DNA of 41,918 bases from an uncultured Bacteroidota bacterium (GTDB taxonomy: Bacteria > Bacteroidota > Bacteroidia > Bacteroidales > CAIWKO01), in the NCBI GenBank assembly GCA_937934705.1, contig CALGYY010000090.1:1-41918 (forward strand). The letters are read 5' to 3'. Positions 7,301 to 15,618 of the stretch are shown in pieces. The notes below the pieces were generated by a model. The model made no database searches and was not told the DNA's origin. It saw only the letters and a list, made by a program, of their open reading frames with translations. The translations under genes were made by a program, and so were the position numbers. Numbering within the stretch: the first letter of the stretch is position 1; the number at the start of each line of letters is the position of its first letter.

Positions 7301-8648
7301 CAACACGGGTTCCATGAAGCTGCGTTTGCGTTCGCTGATTGAGAGCCTGAGACTCATTGCTGAAGAAAGCAGCCCGACCAGAGCGGAAGCGACGCGTGTA
7401 CCCCCTTACCTGGAAAGCGACCGCAGTCGCAGGATCCTCATGCCCTGGTTTGGCGACTTCTATTCTCCATTTCTTCCGCCTATGTTCGCGCTTCTGGGCT
7501 ATGAAGCGGAAAACCTTCCCCCGCCTGACCGCGAATCTGCAGAGTTGGGTCTGCGCTACTCCAACAACGAAGTATGCTACCCTGCCACCCTGGTGGTGGG
7601 TGATTTTATGAAAGCACTGCTCAGCGGAAAATACCGTCGCGAAGATATTGCCCTGGCGATCACGCAAACGGGCGGACAGTGCCGTGCAACCAATTACCTG
7701 TCGCTGCTGAAAAAAACCATGGTATCGGCCGGATTCGGCGACATCCCGGTGATCTCCATCGGTATCGGGACGGGGACGTACAACGATCAGCCGGGTTTTG
7801 AACTCCGCTGGGGAAAAATTTACAGGGAGTTGATCTACAGTATTGTCTTCGCAGATTGTCTGTCCCAGCTTTACCACGCCACCCTTCCCCGAAGCTCGCG
7901 AAAGCAGGAGGTCATCGCTTTGCGGGATCACTATTTTGAGGCGGGATGCGCGCTGATCCGCTCACGAAAACCCCGTCAGTTCGCAGATCTTGCCGAGGAA
8001 GCTGCTGCTGCTTTTATGTCGCTGACCGAAAAGCAGGTGGTTCCCCGGGTGGGTGTGGTCGGGGAGATCTTTGTGAAGTACAACAGCTTCGGAAACCGTA
8101 AGGTGGTGCAATGGCTGCTCGATCATGATATTGAAGCGGTGATACCGCCGATCACCTCATTCTTCCTTGAGGGACTGGCCAGCAGTGAGATCAGGATCAG
8201 GGAAAAGGTGGAACGCCGGGAGCACCCGAAGATCCTGAAGAACCTTCTGGAATCTTACGTATTCAGCATTATCCGGAGGATGGAATCGCGCATGTCGGGT
8301 TTCCCCTGGTACCGGCCGATCGGCAATCCCCACAAAGAAGCTGCCCGTGCGGCAGAGATCATCAACCCCAACGCCCAGTTCGGTGAAGGATGGCTGATCC
8401 CTGCAGAATTTGCCCGTTTTGCTGAGGATGGCATCCATGATGTGGTCAGCTTTCAGCCCTTCGGATGTATTGCCAATCACATCATTTCCAAGGGGGTGGA
8501 AAAACGAACCCGCAGCCTGTATCCTGAGCTGAACCTGCTGTTTTTGGATTTCGACAGCGGGATGAGTGATGTGAATATTTTCAACCGTCTTCATTTCATT
8601 GCACAGCATGCGATCAGCAAATGTCAAAGAACTGAGGCATGCATTTAA
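4365..8648 (+). CDS. Tandem 2-hydroxyacyl-CoA dehydratase activase family protein (BadF/BadG/BcrA/BcrD ATPase plus HgdB-like regions)
   Basis: A cytoplasmic protein of 1427 residues. Two ASKHA ATPase domains stand in tandem: FLGLDAGSTT (about 10-20) and YLGIDSGSTTTK (about 330). Each keeps the two cysteines that in HgdC-type activases bind the dimer-bridging [4Fe-4S] cluster: C132 (NGSCAGGTG) with a later SRCGVF, and C458 (NEACSSGCG) with TRCTVF. A linker has CLACDNNC...C, possibly another cluster. Then follow a DUF2229/COG3580-like region (VGIPRALGIYENYPFW) and a C-terminal HgdB-like region (SNNEVCYPATLVVGD). This is the known ~1400-residue 'acyl-CoA dehydratase activase-related' architecture of anaerobes. 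The family's true substrate is unsettled, and no dehydratase alpha/beta genes lie nearby. ATG 4365 is preferred (ATG 4389 possible); an 87-codon upstream extension runs through repeats and the promoter. Confidence 0.88.
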   Translation: MVCEDKDNMVFLGLDAGSTTVKLVVRDAAGQLLFRDYLRHCADVYGSCLLLLDRVQELCGGRPVKICLTGSAGMGISEKLGLPFVQEVVASATLAAKEFPQIRTLVDIGGEDAKLIFFRPGQAPDIRMNGSCAGGTGAFLDQMAALLACEVSHLDELAGKSTRTYPIASRCGVFSKTDVQNLLSRHVARTDIAASVFHAIAVQIITSLARGHELQPGILLCGGPFAFLPHLRETFAQVAGIPAGAFSISDHAAHIPAWGASYHCDPRAQSLSHADLTVLFRSLKNKAPDDSSQRHRPLFTSAAEFEKWAGRGSAYTLPAAEIQSLKDQDCYLGIDSGSTTTKMVVLNRSGHMVFHAYEKNHGNSLDTAYRCIQRFVAEAGAAGIQPVIAASCATGYGEDLIRNALDLNGSLVETMAHYKAACHFSRDISFILDIGGQDMKAIFIHDGVVTRLEINEACSSGCGSFIETFAQGLNYGVSDFARIACLAKNPCDLGTRCTVFMNSRVKQYLREGAPVEDLSAGLSYSVIHNCLQKVLKIKDYSVLGQYIMIQGGAFRNPSLVRALELELGREVMITDHPELMGAFGAALEARELAQSGTEVRPLSGFPASGSIEQKNLQCLACDNNCHITRFTFSGKKHYYSGNKCERVYSNRGTGHERGISIYEEKYRLLFDRRSPGGSIRVGIPRALGIYENYPFWHSLLSACGAEVVLSGTSTMPLYESGVSGIMSENICFPAKLAHGHILDLIARGVDRIFMPFVVYESDECDGSPNTYNCPIVTAYSEVIKSALDPAGRHGIPLDAPSFSFRDRDLLMKACYAYLSGIQGIKKLNRRVFRTVFEAALAAQKEYEHTLKQRCREIAERAAREKRLLIVLAGRPYHSDPLIQHKIADYIADSGADVISEDLMRYEAAPDHEVQLVMQWAYTTRIIKSAEWVARQGPLVHFVELTSFGCGPDAFMLDEIDDLLRRSGKNACFLKIDDITNTGSMKLRLRSLIESLRLIAEESSPTRAEATRVPPYLESDRSRRILMPWFGDFYSPFLPPMFALLGYEAENLPPPDRESAELGLRYSNNEVCYPATLVVGDFMKALLSGKYRREDIALAITQTGGQCRATNYLSLLKKTMVSAGFGDIPVISIGIGTGTYNDQPGFELRWGKIYRELIYSIVFADCLSQLYHATLPRSSRKQEVIALRDHYFEAGCALIRSRKPRQFADLAEEAAAAFMSLTEKQVVPRVGVVGEIFVKYNSFGNRKVVQWLLDHDIEAVIPPITSFFLEGLASSEIRIREKVERREHPKILKNLLESYVFSIIRRMESRMSGFPWYRPIGNPHKEAARAAEIINPNAQFGEGWLIPAEFARFAEDGIHDVVSFQPFGCIANHIISKGVEKRTRSLYPELNLLFLDFDSGMSDVNIFNRLHFIAQHAISKCQRTEACI

Positions 8649-8654
8649 TTTGTG

Positions 8655-8662
8655 TATTTTCG
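8655..8662 (+). promoter_or_regulatory. Possible -7 promoter element of the S41 protease gene
   Basis: TATTTTCG matches TAnnTTTG at all but one position and lies 23 bases before the ATG, the usual distance in this window. Confidence 0.3.
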
Positions 8663-8685
8663 TAAAATCAAGCTAAACCAAGCCT

Positions 8686-10287
8686 ATGAACAAGCGGCCT
8701 TATATTTATCTTCCTATATTTTTCGCCCTGGTGCTGATCCTGGGCATGCTTCTCGGAACCCTTCTGATTCCGGCCATACAGTCGAAAAACGGAATTTTCT
8801 CGTTTGATCTTGAGCGGTACGACAAGATACAGCAGGTCATTTCCTACATTGAAGACGAGTATGTGGATTCAACCTCCCGTGCCGGTTTGGAAGAGATGAC
8901 TATCAATGGTCTTTTGCAGCAGCTTGATCCGCATTCCGTCTATATCAGCGCGGAGGATTTCAACGAAGCCAATGATCCCCTGAAGGGCAATTTCGACGGG
9001 ATAGGTATACAGTTCCGCATTATCCGCGACAGCATTACGGTGATCAGCATTATTCCGGGCGGGCCTTCGGAAACTGCGGGTTTGCTGGCCGGGGACAGGA
9101 TCGTGAAAGTTGACGGCAAAGTGGTGGCCGGGACAAAGATCAGTAACGATGATGCGGTGAAGATGCTGAAGGGTCCGAGGGGAACGCGGGTCAGGGTCGG
9201 ATTGTTCAGACCGTCGGAGAGCAAATCGCTGGAGAAAACGATCACCCGCGGAAACATCCCGACATCAAGTATTGACTTTTTCTATATGGCCACTCCGGAT
9301 GCGGGATATATCCGTTTAAGCCGTTTTTCCAACACCAGCGGCGCAGAGTTCCTGCAGGCGGCCAACCAGCTTAAAGAGAAAGGGATGAAGAAGCTGGTAC
9401 TGGATCTGAGGGGCAACGGCGGCGGGGTTATGGATGCTGCTATAGAAATTGCAGATCAGTTTCTGGGCGACAAAAAGCTGATTGTTTACACCGAAGGTTA
9501 TCATCGCAAAAAGCAGGAATATCTGGCTACTTCGGCGGGTGAACTGGAAGGTTTCCCGGTGGTGGTGATGATCGATGAGTTTTCAGCCTCAGCTTCCGAA
9601 ATCCTCGCCGGAGCGCTTCAGGACCAGGATGCCGGAATCATCGTGGGGCGCCGGAGTTTCGGGAAGGGACTGGTTCAGGAGCAGATCATGATGCCCGATG
9701 GTTCGGCACTGAGGCTGACGGTGGCCCGCTATCACACACCGACCGGGCGCTGCATTCAGAAGCCTTACACAGAAGATTTTGAAAAATACTACGCTGATTT
9801 TTACAAGCAATTCATGAGTGATGAGGATTACCAGGACAGTATGAACTTTGCTGACACCACGGCCTATACCACGCCTTCAGGAAGAATTGTTTACGGTGGC
9901 GGCGGGATCATGCCGGATGTATACGTATCGGCGCGTTCCACGGCCTCCTCCGATTACTATAAAAAGCTCCGCAGCCAGGGGATCATCAGCAATTTTGCTT
10001 TTGATTATGCCGACCAGAGGCGTAAGGTACTGGCCTCCTATAAAGATGCGGCCGGTTTTGTGCGCGGGTTTGTGGTTACCCAGGACCTGCTGCGCCAGCT
10101 GACCGCTTACGCACAGAAGAATAACATCCCGCCGGATCCCGCGGGGCTCAGTGCTTCTGAAGCCCTGATCAAAGCTGAACTGAAGGCGTCCATCGGGCAG
10201 GTGATCTTCAACGATCCGGCATTTTATCCGGTTCTTCTGCCCGAAGATGTCATGTTCAGGGAGGCCCTGAAGAAGCTCTCTGAATGA
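8686..10287 (+). CDS. ctpA: C-terminal processing protease, S41 family (CtpA-like)
   Basis: A 533-residue envelope protease anchored by an N-terminal segment (about 6-28), with the rest in the periplasm. It has an N-terminal helical region, a PDZ domain (about 85-175; IIPGGPSETAGLLAGDRI) that recognises substrate C-termini, and the S41 catalytic core. The Ser/Lys dyad is readable: S302 in FSASASEI and K327 in SFGKGL, 25 residues apart as in Prc and CtpB. Length fits the Bacteroidota family, which has an extra C-terminal helical region. It follows the activase gene by 37 bp but probably has its own promoter. Its convergent neighbour is the T9SS plug gene, 31 bp away. The family role, tail trimming of envelope proteins, is well established; its targets here are unknown. 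Confidence 0.93.
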   Translation: MNKRPYIYLPIFFALVLILGMLLGTLLIPAIQSKNGIFSFDLERYDKIQQVISYIEDEYVDSTSRAGLEEMTINGLLQQLDPHSVYISAEDFNEANDPLKGNFDGIGIQFRIIRDSITVISIIPGGPSETAGLLAGDRIVKVDGKVVAGTKISNDDAVKMLKGPRGTRVRVGLFRPSESKSLEKTITRGNIPTSSIDFFYMATPDAGYIRLSRFSNTSGAEFLQAANQLKEKGMKKLVLDLRGNGGGVMDAAIEIADQFLGDKKLIVYTEGYHRKKQEYLATSAGELEGFPVVVMIDEFSASASEILAGALQDQDAGIIVGRRSFGKGLVQEQIMMPDGSALRLTVARYHTPTGRCIQKPYTEDFEKYYADFYKQFMSDEDYQDSMNFADTTAYTTPSGRIVYGGGGIMPDVYVSARSTASSDYYKKLRSQGIISNFAFDYADQRRKVLASYKDAAGFVRGFVVTQDLLRQLTAYAQKNNIPPDPAGLSASEALIKAELKASIGQVIFNDPAFYPVLLPEDVMFREALKKLSE

Positions 10288-10318
10288 GCCGGAAACCTGA
10301 TCCCGGGCAGAACCTTGT

Positions 10319-11671
10319 TTAGCGTGTGTAAGTGTTGATTTGGCTGACCGCGACCAGCCGGTCGTAATTTTCTCCCTGCTGCCGGTTGTAAACGAGTATG
10401 GTATAATCGTTCTCCGTTTCGAAATGCATGCCTTCAATAAAGGCTTCATCTCCGGCCGTACTGCCGTTTTCGAGGAAAACATACTGGTAATTGTAAAAAC
10501 CCTGTTTCAGGTAGAGGGCGAGGGTGTACCCTTTGCGCTGATAATCATACTGCATCCGGCACCATTCAGGGAATCCCCAGTCGGAAAGTCCGCCGAAAAC
10601 ATACAGGCTTCCGTCGATCAGCGGGGCATCGTAGCGGAGAAAAAAATGAACCCACACATATTCGGCCTCTATATCGCTGTTTCTCACGTTATCTTCTGAG
10701 CGTATCAGGAAGCGCCCGTTGACATCTTTCTCAGAATAGTAGATCTTAAAAGTTGCTCTCTCCTCGTCGCGAAGCAGCACATGATATCCGGCTGAATCGC
10801 TGTATATCCGAGAGATAAACTCCGAATTCCACTTCAGGCTCTTGATGTCAAAGCGCCTGAACTCATTGCCTCCGCTGAAAACATTTTCATTCTCATCGTC
10901 AAATTCAAGCAGGCTTCCCTTGACATACTTCGGTTTAAGGTCAAATTTGGCATTGTCCCAGCGGTGGTTCTGCATCAGGATCACCTTCATGTCCCCATAT
11001 GGGTTATCAATCTGATATCCTGAACGATCGATCGTGAAATCAATTTCCTGTTTGTAATTCTTGAACTCGATCTGTGTGGCTCGCTTGACACGGGCTTCCA
11101 CGCCGAGTTTGGGTTCCACGATCATCAGGCGCCGGGTGAAGACGCGGGTTCTGCGGCCGTCGTCCAGAAAAACCTCCAGAATATAATTCCCTGAGATAAG
11201 CGGGCGCACCTGTTCACCCGGAAAAACAAGGGAATAGTGGGTATAGGATTGAATGGTGTTGAATGAGTATTCGTATTGAACGATATCGTCTTCTGTGAGT
11301 CCGCCCAGGTATTCTGCAGGGATCAGATCGGTGGGCTGCCAGTTAGCTGAGCAATGAATAAGGGTGTATTTGTAGTCTTTTCGCCCGCCTTCAAGATCGT
11401 CAAAACTGAGGATCAGCTTCTCGTCAGCCCCGAGCGTGATCAGGGGTACGGCAAACTCCCAGCCTTCGCGGTAGAGTTGTATGGTCCGGATATTCCCCGA
11501 GTACACATGATTGCTGTACCGCAAATGTCCTTCCGCGTAATAGTCCTGCTCCGGGATGCTGTCGCGGACTTTATCCCTTTTGCGCCCCTTTCCGCCTGGC
11601 TCCTTATCGGTCTGTGCCCGAAGTTCATTCGGAAGTGCGAGCCCGATGGCCACGATCATCAGAATGAACAA
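10319..11671 (-). CDS. DUF5103 family protein, type IX secretion system plug-like
   Basis: About 450 residues, exported (hydrophobic segment ending LRAQ). Its body matches DUF5103, with beta-rich segments such as FSFNTIQ-type strands, IHCSANWQPTDL and EYLGGLTEDDI. A DUF5103 member in Flavobacterium closes the periplasmic side of the SprA translocon when cargo is absent, so this is a T9SS component by family. The start is uncertain: TTG at 11671 or ATG at 11659. Neither gives a charged n-region, while the in-frame codons just upstream read L-K-I-K-I-C-P, the shape of a normal signal peptide start but without a legal start codon. It is convergent with ctpA and divergent from the 11798 cargo gene, sharing a 126-bp AT-rich spacer. 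Confidence 0.85.
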   Translation of the reverse strand: MFILMIVAIGLALPNELRAQTDKEPGGKGRKRDKVRDSIPEQDYYAEGHLRYSNHVYSGNIRTIQLYREGWEFAVPLITLGADEKLILSFDDLEGGRKDYKYTLIHCSANWQPTDLIPAEYLGGLTEDDIVQYEYSFNTIQSYTHYSLVFPGEQVRPLISGNYILEVFLDDGRRTRVFTRRLMIVEPKLGVEARVKRATQIEFKNYKQEIDFTIDRSGYQIDNPYGDMKVILMQNHRWDNAKFDLKPKYVKGSLLEFDDENENVFSGGNEFRRFDIKSLKWNSEFISRIYSDSAGYHVLLRDEERATFKIYYSEKDVNGRFLIRSEDNVRNSDIEAEYVWVHFFLRYDAPLIDGSLYVFGGLSDWGFPEWCRMQYDYQRKGYTLALYLKQGFYNYQYVFLENGSTAGDEAFIEGMHFETENDYTILVYNRQQGENYDRLVAVSQINTYTR

Positions 11672-11765
11672 AGGACAAATCTTGATTTTTAATCTGTATA
11701 TTGAATTGTTTTTCAGGATTGTAATTATTTTATTTATATTTGGTCTAAATTAGGATTATTTTTTG

Positions 11766-11773
11766 TATCTTTG
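11766..11773 (+). promoter_or_regulatory. -7 promoter element of the T9SS cargo gene
   Basis: TATCTTTG is a perfect TAnnTTTG, with a TTTG at 11739-11742 (23-bp spacer, slightly long) as possible -33 element. The expected transcript starts about 18 bases before ATG 11798, which rules out the in-frame TTG at 11771 that overlaps the box. Confidence 0.65.
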
Positions 11774-11797
11774 CAACACAATCAAATTAACGCAGAC

Positions 11798-13201
11798 ATG
11801 AAAACAAAAATATACAATTCGCTGATAAAATTTTCTTTGGTGTTGGGACTGTTCTTGCCCATGACAGGCCTGCATGCACAATCGTGGATTTATGATTTCG
11901 GGCAGGGTGTGGGTGAATGGGCTACGGCCAGCGGGACCAACACAACACTTCTTCCGCAGCCTGTATCCGGTGGTGGCAATGACATGTTATCGATCGGAGC
12001 GGTGGCACAGGGCAGTGGATTTTATTTGCAGAACCCGGGGCTTCCCTTGCTGGGCAGTGGTTCTGAGCTGAAGGCCACGGCATCCACGGGGATTGCGGTG
12101 AACAAATTCAGCATTCACGGATACACGCCTTCCAAACTCCTGCACACGAAATTCACCGTACTTTTTGGTGATCCGACGGGTGAGGCCGGGCCCAAGGCCG
12201 GTGACTGGTATTACTTTCAGGGGGCCGGTGCATTGTACAGTAATACTTCAAACGCATCGACCAATCTGAATCAGAGTTTCATTTCGTTACGCTGGACCTT
12301 TGCGCCCGGAAATATATTACGAATGGCTTATCATAATGGTAGTTCCTGGATAGATCTGACTTCGCTTGCGGGATCTCCGCTGCAGCAGAAAAAGATCTAC
12401 CAGTTTGAAATTTTTGGCAACAACGACGCTCTTGCTTCCGATTACTATCACAACGGCAACCTTTATTCGCTTGCTGCTGACCGCTGGGATCTCTGGATGG
12501 ACGGGGTCAGGATTTTCCAGGGACTCATCAGCGGGGGCATGGCCAATAACGTTAACATTGATTCCTGGCTTTTTGCAGGAGAGCATTCGACGACGAATTT
12601 TGCCACGATATTTATTGATGATATGGCCTATTCCAATCTCCTTCCTTCCAACCCGCTGCCCATTGAGCTCGTGGATTTTACGGCCAGGAGTACAAGTGAG
12701 GGGGTGGTCCTGGAATGGAAAACTGCTTCAGAGGATCAGAATGACTATTTCGGCCTGGAGTATTCCACAGATGCTACTGATTTTAGCACGGTTTACCAGA
12801 TGGCCGGCGCCGGTTACTCGAACAGCCCCATTACTTACCAGTATCTGCACAGCGGAATTCCCGAAGGGAATCTTTATTATCGTCTGAAGCAGACTGATTT
12901 CAACGGCGACTTCAGCTATAGTCCGGTGATCAGTGTCCGCCATACCGGGAGCGAAGAGGAATGGGGAATCAGTTCGCCTTATGCCGGAGGGGATCAAGTG
13001 GCTTTCAGTTTCGGGGGTCCCGAGGGAGAATATCTAATTGAGATCATCAGCCTGGACGGTCGGCGTATATATACGTCAAGCTTGATCATCACGAGCGGTG
13101 AGCGGGTGACCCTTCCTGCCTCACTTCCTTCACAGGCTTTGTTCCTGTTGAGTGTCTCTAATGGGAAACACCAGGAGGCCATAAAATTCTTTGCCTTGTA
13201 A
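11798..13201 (+). CDS. Exported protein with T9SS type A-like sorting domain
   Basis: 467 residues with signal peptide MKTKIYNSLIKFSLVLG...LHAQ (about 1-28). A beta-rich, LamG/jelly-roll-like region of no recognised family follows to about 285. Next is a fibronectin-III-like domain (PIELVDFTARSTSEGVVLEW ... YYRLKQTDFNGDFSYS), very common in front of T9SS tails. The last ~70 residues (IEIISLDGRRIYTSS ... GKHQEAIKFFAL) look like a type A sorting domain, which is removed after passage through the outer membrane and exchanged for a lipopolysaccharide anchor. It is a cell-surface or secreted protein of unknown ligand. It has its own promoter and lies 34 bp before the phosphoesterase gene. Confidence 0.8.
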   Translation: MKTKIYNSLIKFSLVLGLFLPMTGLHAQSWIYDFGQGVGEWATASGTNTTLLPQPVSGGGNDMLSIGAVAQGSGFYLQNPGLPLLGSGSELKATASTGIAVNKFSIHGYTPSKLLHTKFTVLFGDPTGEAGPKAGDWYYFQGAGALYSNTSNASTNLNQSFISLRWTFAPGNILRMAYHNGSSWIDLTSLAGSPLQQKKIYQFEIFGNNDALASDYYHNGNLYSLAADRWDLWMDGVRIFQGLISGGMANNVNIDSWLFAGEHSTTNFATIFIDDMAYSNLLPSNPLPIELVDFTARSTSEGVVLEWKTASEDQNDYFGLEYSTDATDFSTVYQMAGAGYSNSPITYQYLHSGIPEGNLYYRLKQTDFNGDFSYSPVISVRHTGSEEEWGISSPYAGGDQVAFSFGGPEGEYLIEIISLDGRRIYTSSLIITSGERVTLPASLPSQALFLLSVSNGKHQEAIKFFAL

Positions 13202-13205
13202 ACCT

Positions 13206-13213
13206 TATCTTTG
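13206..13213 (+). promoter_or_regulatory. -7 promoter element of the metallophosphoesterase gene
   Basis: TATCTTTG is a perfect TAnnTTTG, five bases after the previous stop codon and 22 bases before ATG 13236. No well-spaced -33 element is seen. Confidence 0.6.
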
Positions 13214-13235
13214 GCGGATCAATTGAATCCGCGAT

Positions 13236-14096
13236 ATGAAAAAGAGTATTGGAATCTTTGCGGGTCTGGCCATTATATTTATGGCCGGACTGGTTTTTTC
13301 GGCAGGCTGGCGGACGAAGACTGCCATTCAGCCAGGAAGTGATCATAATGACAGTGTGATCGTGGTTTACGGGGATTCACGGTCCAATCATGTGATCCAC
13401 CAGAAGATTATCGATGGTATTTTGAAATTAAAACCTGTGGCGGTATTTCATACCGGTGATCTGGTTTTCAACGGAAAAAATGATCAGCACTGGAGTATCT
13501 TCAACAGTATTGTGGCTGAGCTGGTGAAGACGTGTCCCATGTATCCGGCGCTGGGCAACCATGAGCTGGGCGACCTGAAGATACAGCAGGAACTTCAGTT
13601 GCCCAATGAAGGAAAATGGTACTCTGTGGATGTGATGAACATCCATTTTGTGATCCTGGATGTGATATCGGATTACGGTGAAGGGAGTCCGCAAAAGACC
13701 TGGCTCAGGCAGGATCTGGCGGATCAGCCGGACGGCACTGCATTCACGGCCGTGATTACCCATTATCCGTTTTATACGTCGGGCTTTCATAAAACCGATC
13801 TTGAAAAACTCCGGATGGAGCTTGTTCCCCTCTTCAGGGAATCGGGAGTTGACGTGGTTTTCAGCGGCCACAACCACAGTTACGAACGTTGTTATGCGGA
13901 CGGTATTTATTACATCACCACGGCCGGCGGAGGCGCCCCGCTCTACAACATGAAGGCACAGGATCCTTACAGTCAGTTATTTGTCAAAAACTACCATTTC
14001 TGTTCGCTCACCCGAAGTGGTGACAGTTTATTTGTGACGGCGCTTGACACCAACCTGGTACAGATCGACCGCTTTTACATCCTGGAAAAGCCCTGA
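13236..14096 (+). CDS. Exported calcineurin-like metallophosphoesterase
   Basis: 286 residues with an N-terminal hydrophobic export segment (about 4-24). All five metallophosphoesterase blocks are present: GDSRSN (46-51), HTGDLV (72-77), GNHE (107-110), THYP (175-178) and SGHNHSYER (210-218). These build the two-metal site that hydrolyses phosphomonoesters or diesters. The GNHE and GHNHSYER forms are closest to purple-acid-phosphatase-like enzymes, but the family does not fix the substrate. It acts in the periplasm or at the envelope. It is transcribed from its own promoter and is convergent with the M28 peptidase gene, with 8 bp between the stop codons. Confidence 0.88.
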   Translation: MKKSIGIFAGLAIIFMAGLVFSAGWRTKTAIQPGSDHNDSVIVVYGDSRSNHVIHQKIIDGILKLKPVAVFHTGDLVFNGKNDQHWSIFNSIVAELVKTCPMYPALGNHELGDLKIQQELQLPNEGKWYSVDVMNIHFVILDVISDYGEGSPQKTWLRQDLADQPDGTAFTAVITHYPFYTSGFHKTDLEKLRMELVPLFRESGVDVVFSGHNHSYERCYADGIYYITTAGGGAPLYNMKAQDPYSQLFVKNYHFCSLTRSGDSLFVTALDTNLVQIDRFYILEKP

Positions 14097-14104
14097 GGTC
14101 ACTG

Positions 14105-15532
14105 TTACATCATTTTGGTGGCTCCCCAGACCGCCTGCATTCCTGAGGTTTTGCTGAAGGGCAGCTTTCCTTTGTCGTTCAGGAATTCGATGATCTTTTC
14201 GGTGTATTTCACCACATCAACGATGCCCGGATAATTGATCTTATCAATATCGTCGGCGGGTGTGTGATAATCTTTATGCAGACCGGTATGTATAAAAATA
14301 TCCGGAATGTCTTTGTAGTAGAACGGCATATGGTCTGAACCGCCGACTCCGGATTTCGATTGTTTGACTTTCAGCTTGAACTGATTGGCCTCGGTGAGGG
14401 CTTTTTTCCAGATGGAAGAGGTTCCGGATCCGAAAACCAGCAGGTTTCGCTTATCATCGAGTTTCCCCACCATGTCGAGATCGATCATATAATTGATCTT
14501 TTCCAGCTCCAGGGTTTTGCTGTTGGTGAAGAAAGTGGACCCGATAAGGCCTTTTTCTTCTGCTGAGAAAGCACACAAGACATAGTTGTTGTTTTTCAGA
14601 CCCGATTGACTGAGGAATCGTGCAATCTCAATCACGGCCGCAGTTCCGGTGGCATTGTCGTCTGCTCCGTTAAAGATATCCGGCTTGCCGTCGGCCCCGA
14701 TTCCCCATCCCATATGGTCATAATGCCCGCCGATCACCACCCAGTTTTCTGCTCCGTTGTCGATATAGCCGGCCACATTGTAGGCTGTTCTGTTTTTTTC
14801 GCGCAGAATGTTCACCCTGATTTTAACGGTATTCCCGTCATTTTGCAGGAGTTTTCTGTCTCTCAGGAAAATCACAGGAACGCTGCTCACGGCCTCGTAG
14901 TGATTAAGCATATGATTGGGTTCCAGCACTTCGTTTTCGCCCAGAATGAAAATGACGGCTCTGGCTCCTTTCTGAACGGCAAGGTTTACTTTGTCGGCCT
15001 TGCCCGACATGCGCACCACGGCTTCATTCTTTTTGAAGGCTTCAGGAAGAGAGGTGTTAATAATCAACACTTTACCAGACACGTCCTGCAGAGAGGCATA
15101 ATCGTCGATTCCCTCTTCGGGCATGGAAATACCATATCCGGCAAACACAGCTTCAGCGTCCAGGGAATCGCTCCCTGAAAACGGCAGGGCGTAATAATCG
15201 TGATAGAGCCTGAGTTCCTTTCCGTTAAGCTTAAAATAATTGAACCGACCGTAAGAGGGCTGGTCTTCGTAGGTGAAGCGCTGAAAATAGGAATTCCCGA
15301 GGAACATCGGTTTCAGACCTGCTTCTTCAAACTGGCTGGCAATATAGTGCCGCGCCATGTATTCACCGGCCGTCCCCGATTCGCGTCCCTGCAGTGAATC
15401 CCCTGCGAGAATGGTGATATCATTCCGGATCCGCTGCTCTCTCGCTGCATCACTGAAATCAAAACTCTGTGCTGCCAGTTGCAGCACCCAGATCGCTAAT
15501 AAGGCCAATCCCAGTAAAAAACGCTTTACCAT
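14105..15532 (-). CDS. Exported M28 family zinc peptidase with PA domain
   Basis: 475 residues with signal peptide (about 1-21, LQLAAQ). A protease-associated domain insert (about 120-235) precedes the M28 zinc core. Readable metal and catalytic residues are H270 (GGHYDHMG), D291 (NGADDNATG, bridging), E325/E326 (SAEEKG, general base and ligand), D353 (DLDMVG) and a C-terminal His in the LHKDYHTPADD segment. The family removes N-terminal amino acids from peptides, or cyclises N-terminal Gln; here the PA domain and length suggest an aminopeptidase. It acts in the periplasm or outside. The gene has its own -7 box and follows the sensor kinase gene on the same strand. Confidence 0.9.
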   Translation of the reverse strand: MVKRFLLGLALLAIWVLQLAAQSFDFSDAAREQRIRNDITILAGDSLQGRESGTAGEYMARHYIASQFEEAGLKPMFLGNSYFQRFTYEDQPSYGRFNYFKLNGKELRLYHDYYALPFSGSDSLDAEAVFAGYGISMPEEGIDDYASLQDVSGKVLIINTSLPEAFKKNEAVVRMSGKADKVNLAVQKGARAVIFILGENEVLEPNHMLNHYEAVSSVPVIFLRDRKLLQNDGNTVKIRVNILREKNRTAYNVAGYIDNGAENWVVIGGHYDHMGWGIGADGKPDIFNGADDNATGTAAVIEIARFLSQSGLKNNNYVLCAFSAEEKGLIGSTFFTNSKTLELEKINYMIDLDMVGKLDDKRNLLVFGSGTSSIWKKALTEANQFKLKVKQSKSGVGGSDHMPFYYKDIPDIFIHTGLHKDYHTPADDIDKINYPGIVDVVKYTEKIIEFLNDKGKLPFSKTSGMQAVWGATKMM

Positions 15533-15563
15533 AAATGATCGGATTAATCGTTCAACAATACAG

Positions 15564-15571
15564 CAAATATA
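15564..15571 (-). promoter_or_regulatory. -7 promoter element of the M28 peptidase gene
   Basis: Read on the minus strand it is TATATTTG, a perfect TAnnTTTG, 31 bases upstream of the ATG at 15532. Confidence 0.6.
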
Positions 15572-15618
15572 GCAAAAGCGAACTTCCCCTGCACATGAAG
15601 AGAGGGTTGCAAAAAAAA

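Noticed and set aside
4465..8627. Long antisense frames under the activase gene (up to about 220 codons)
   Set aside because: Arg/Pro/Gly-rich shadow frames typical of G+C-rich genes, without domains or start context.
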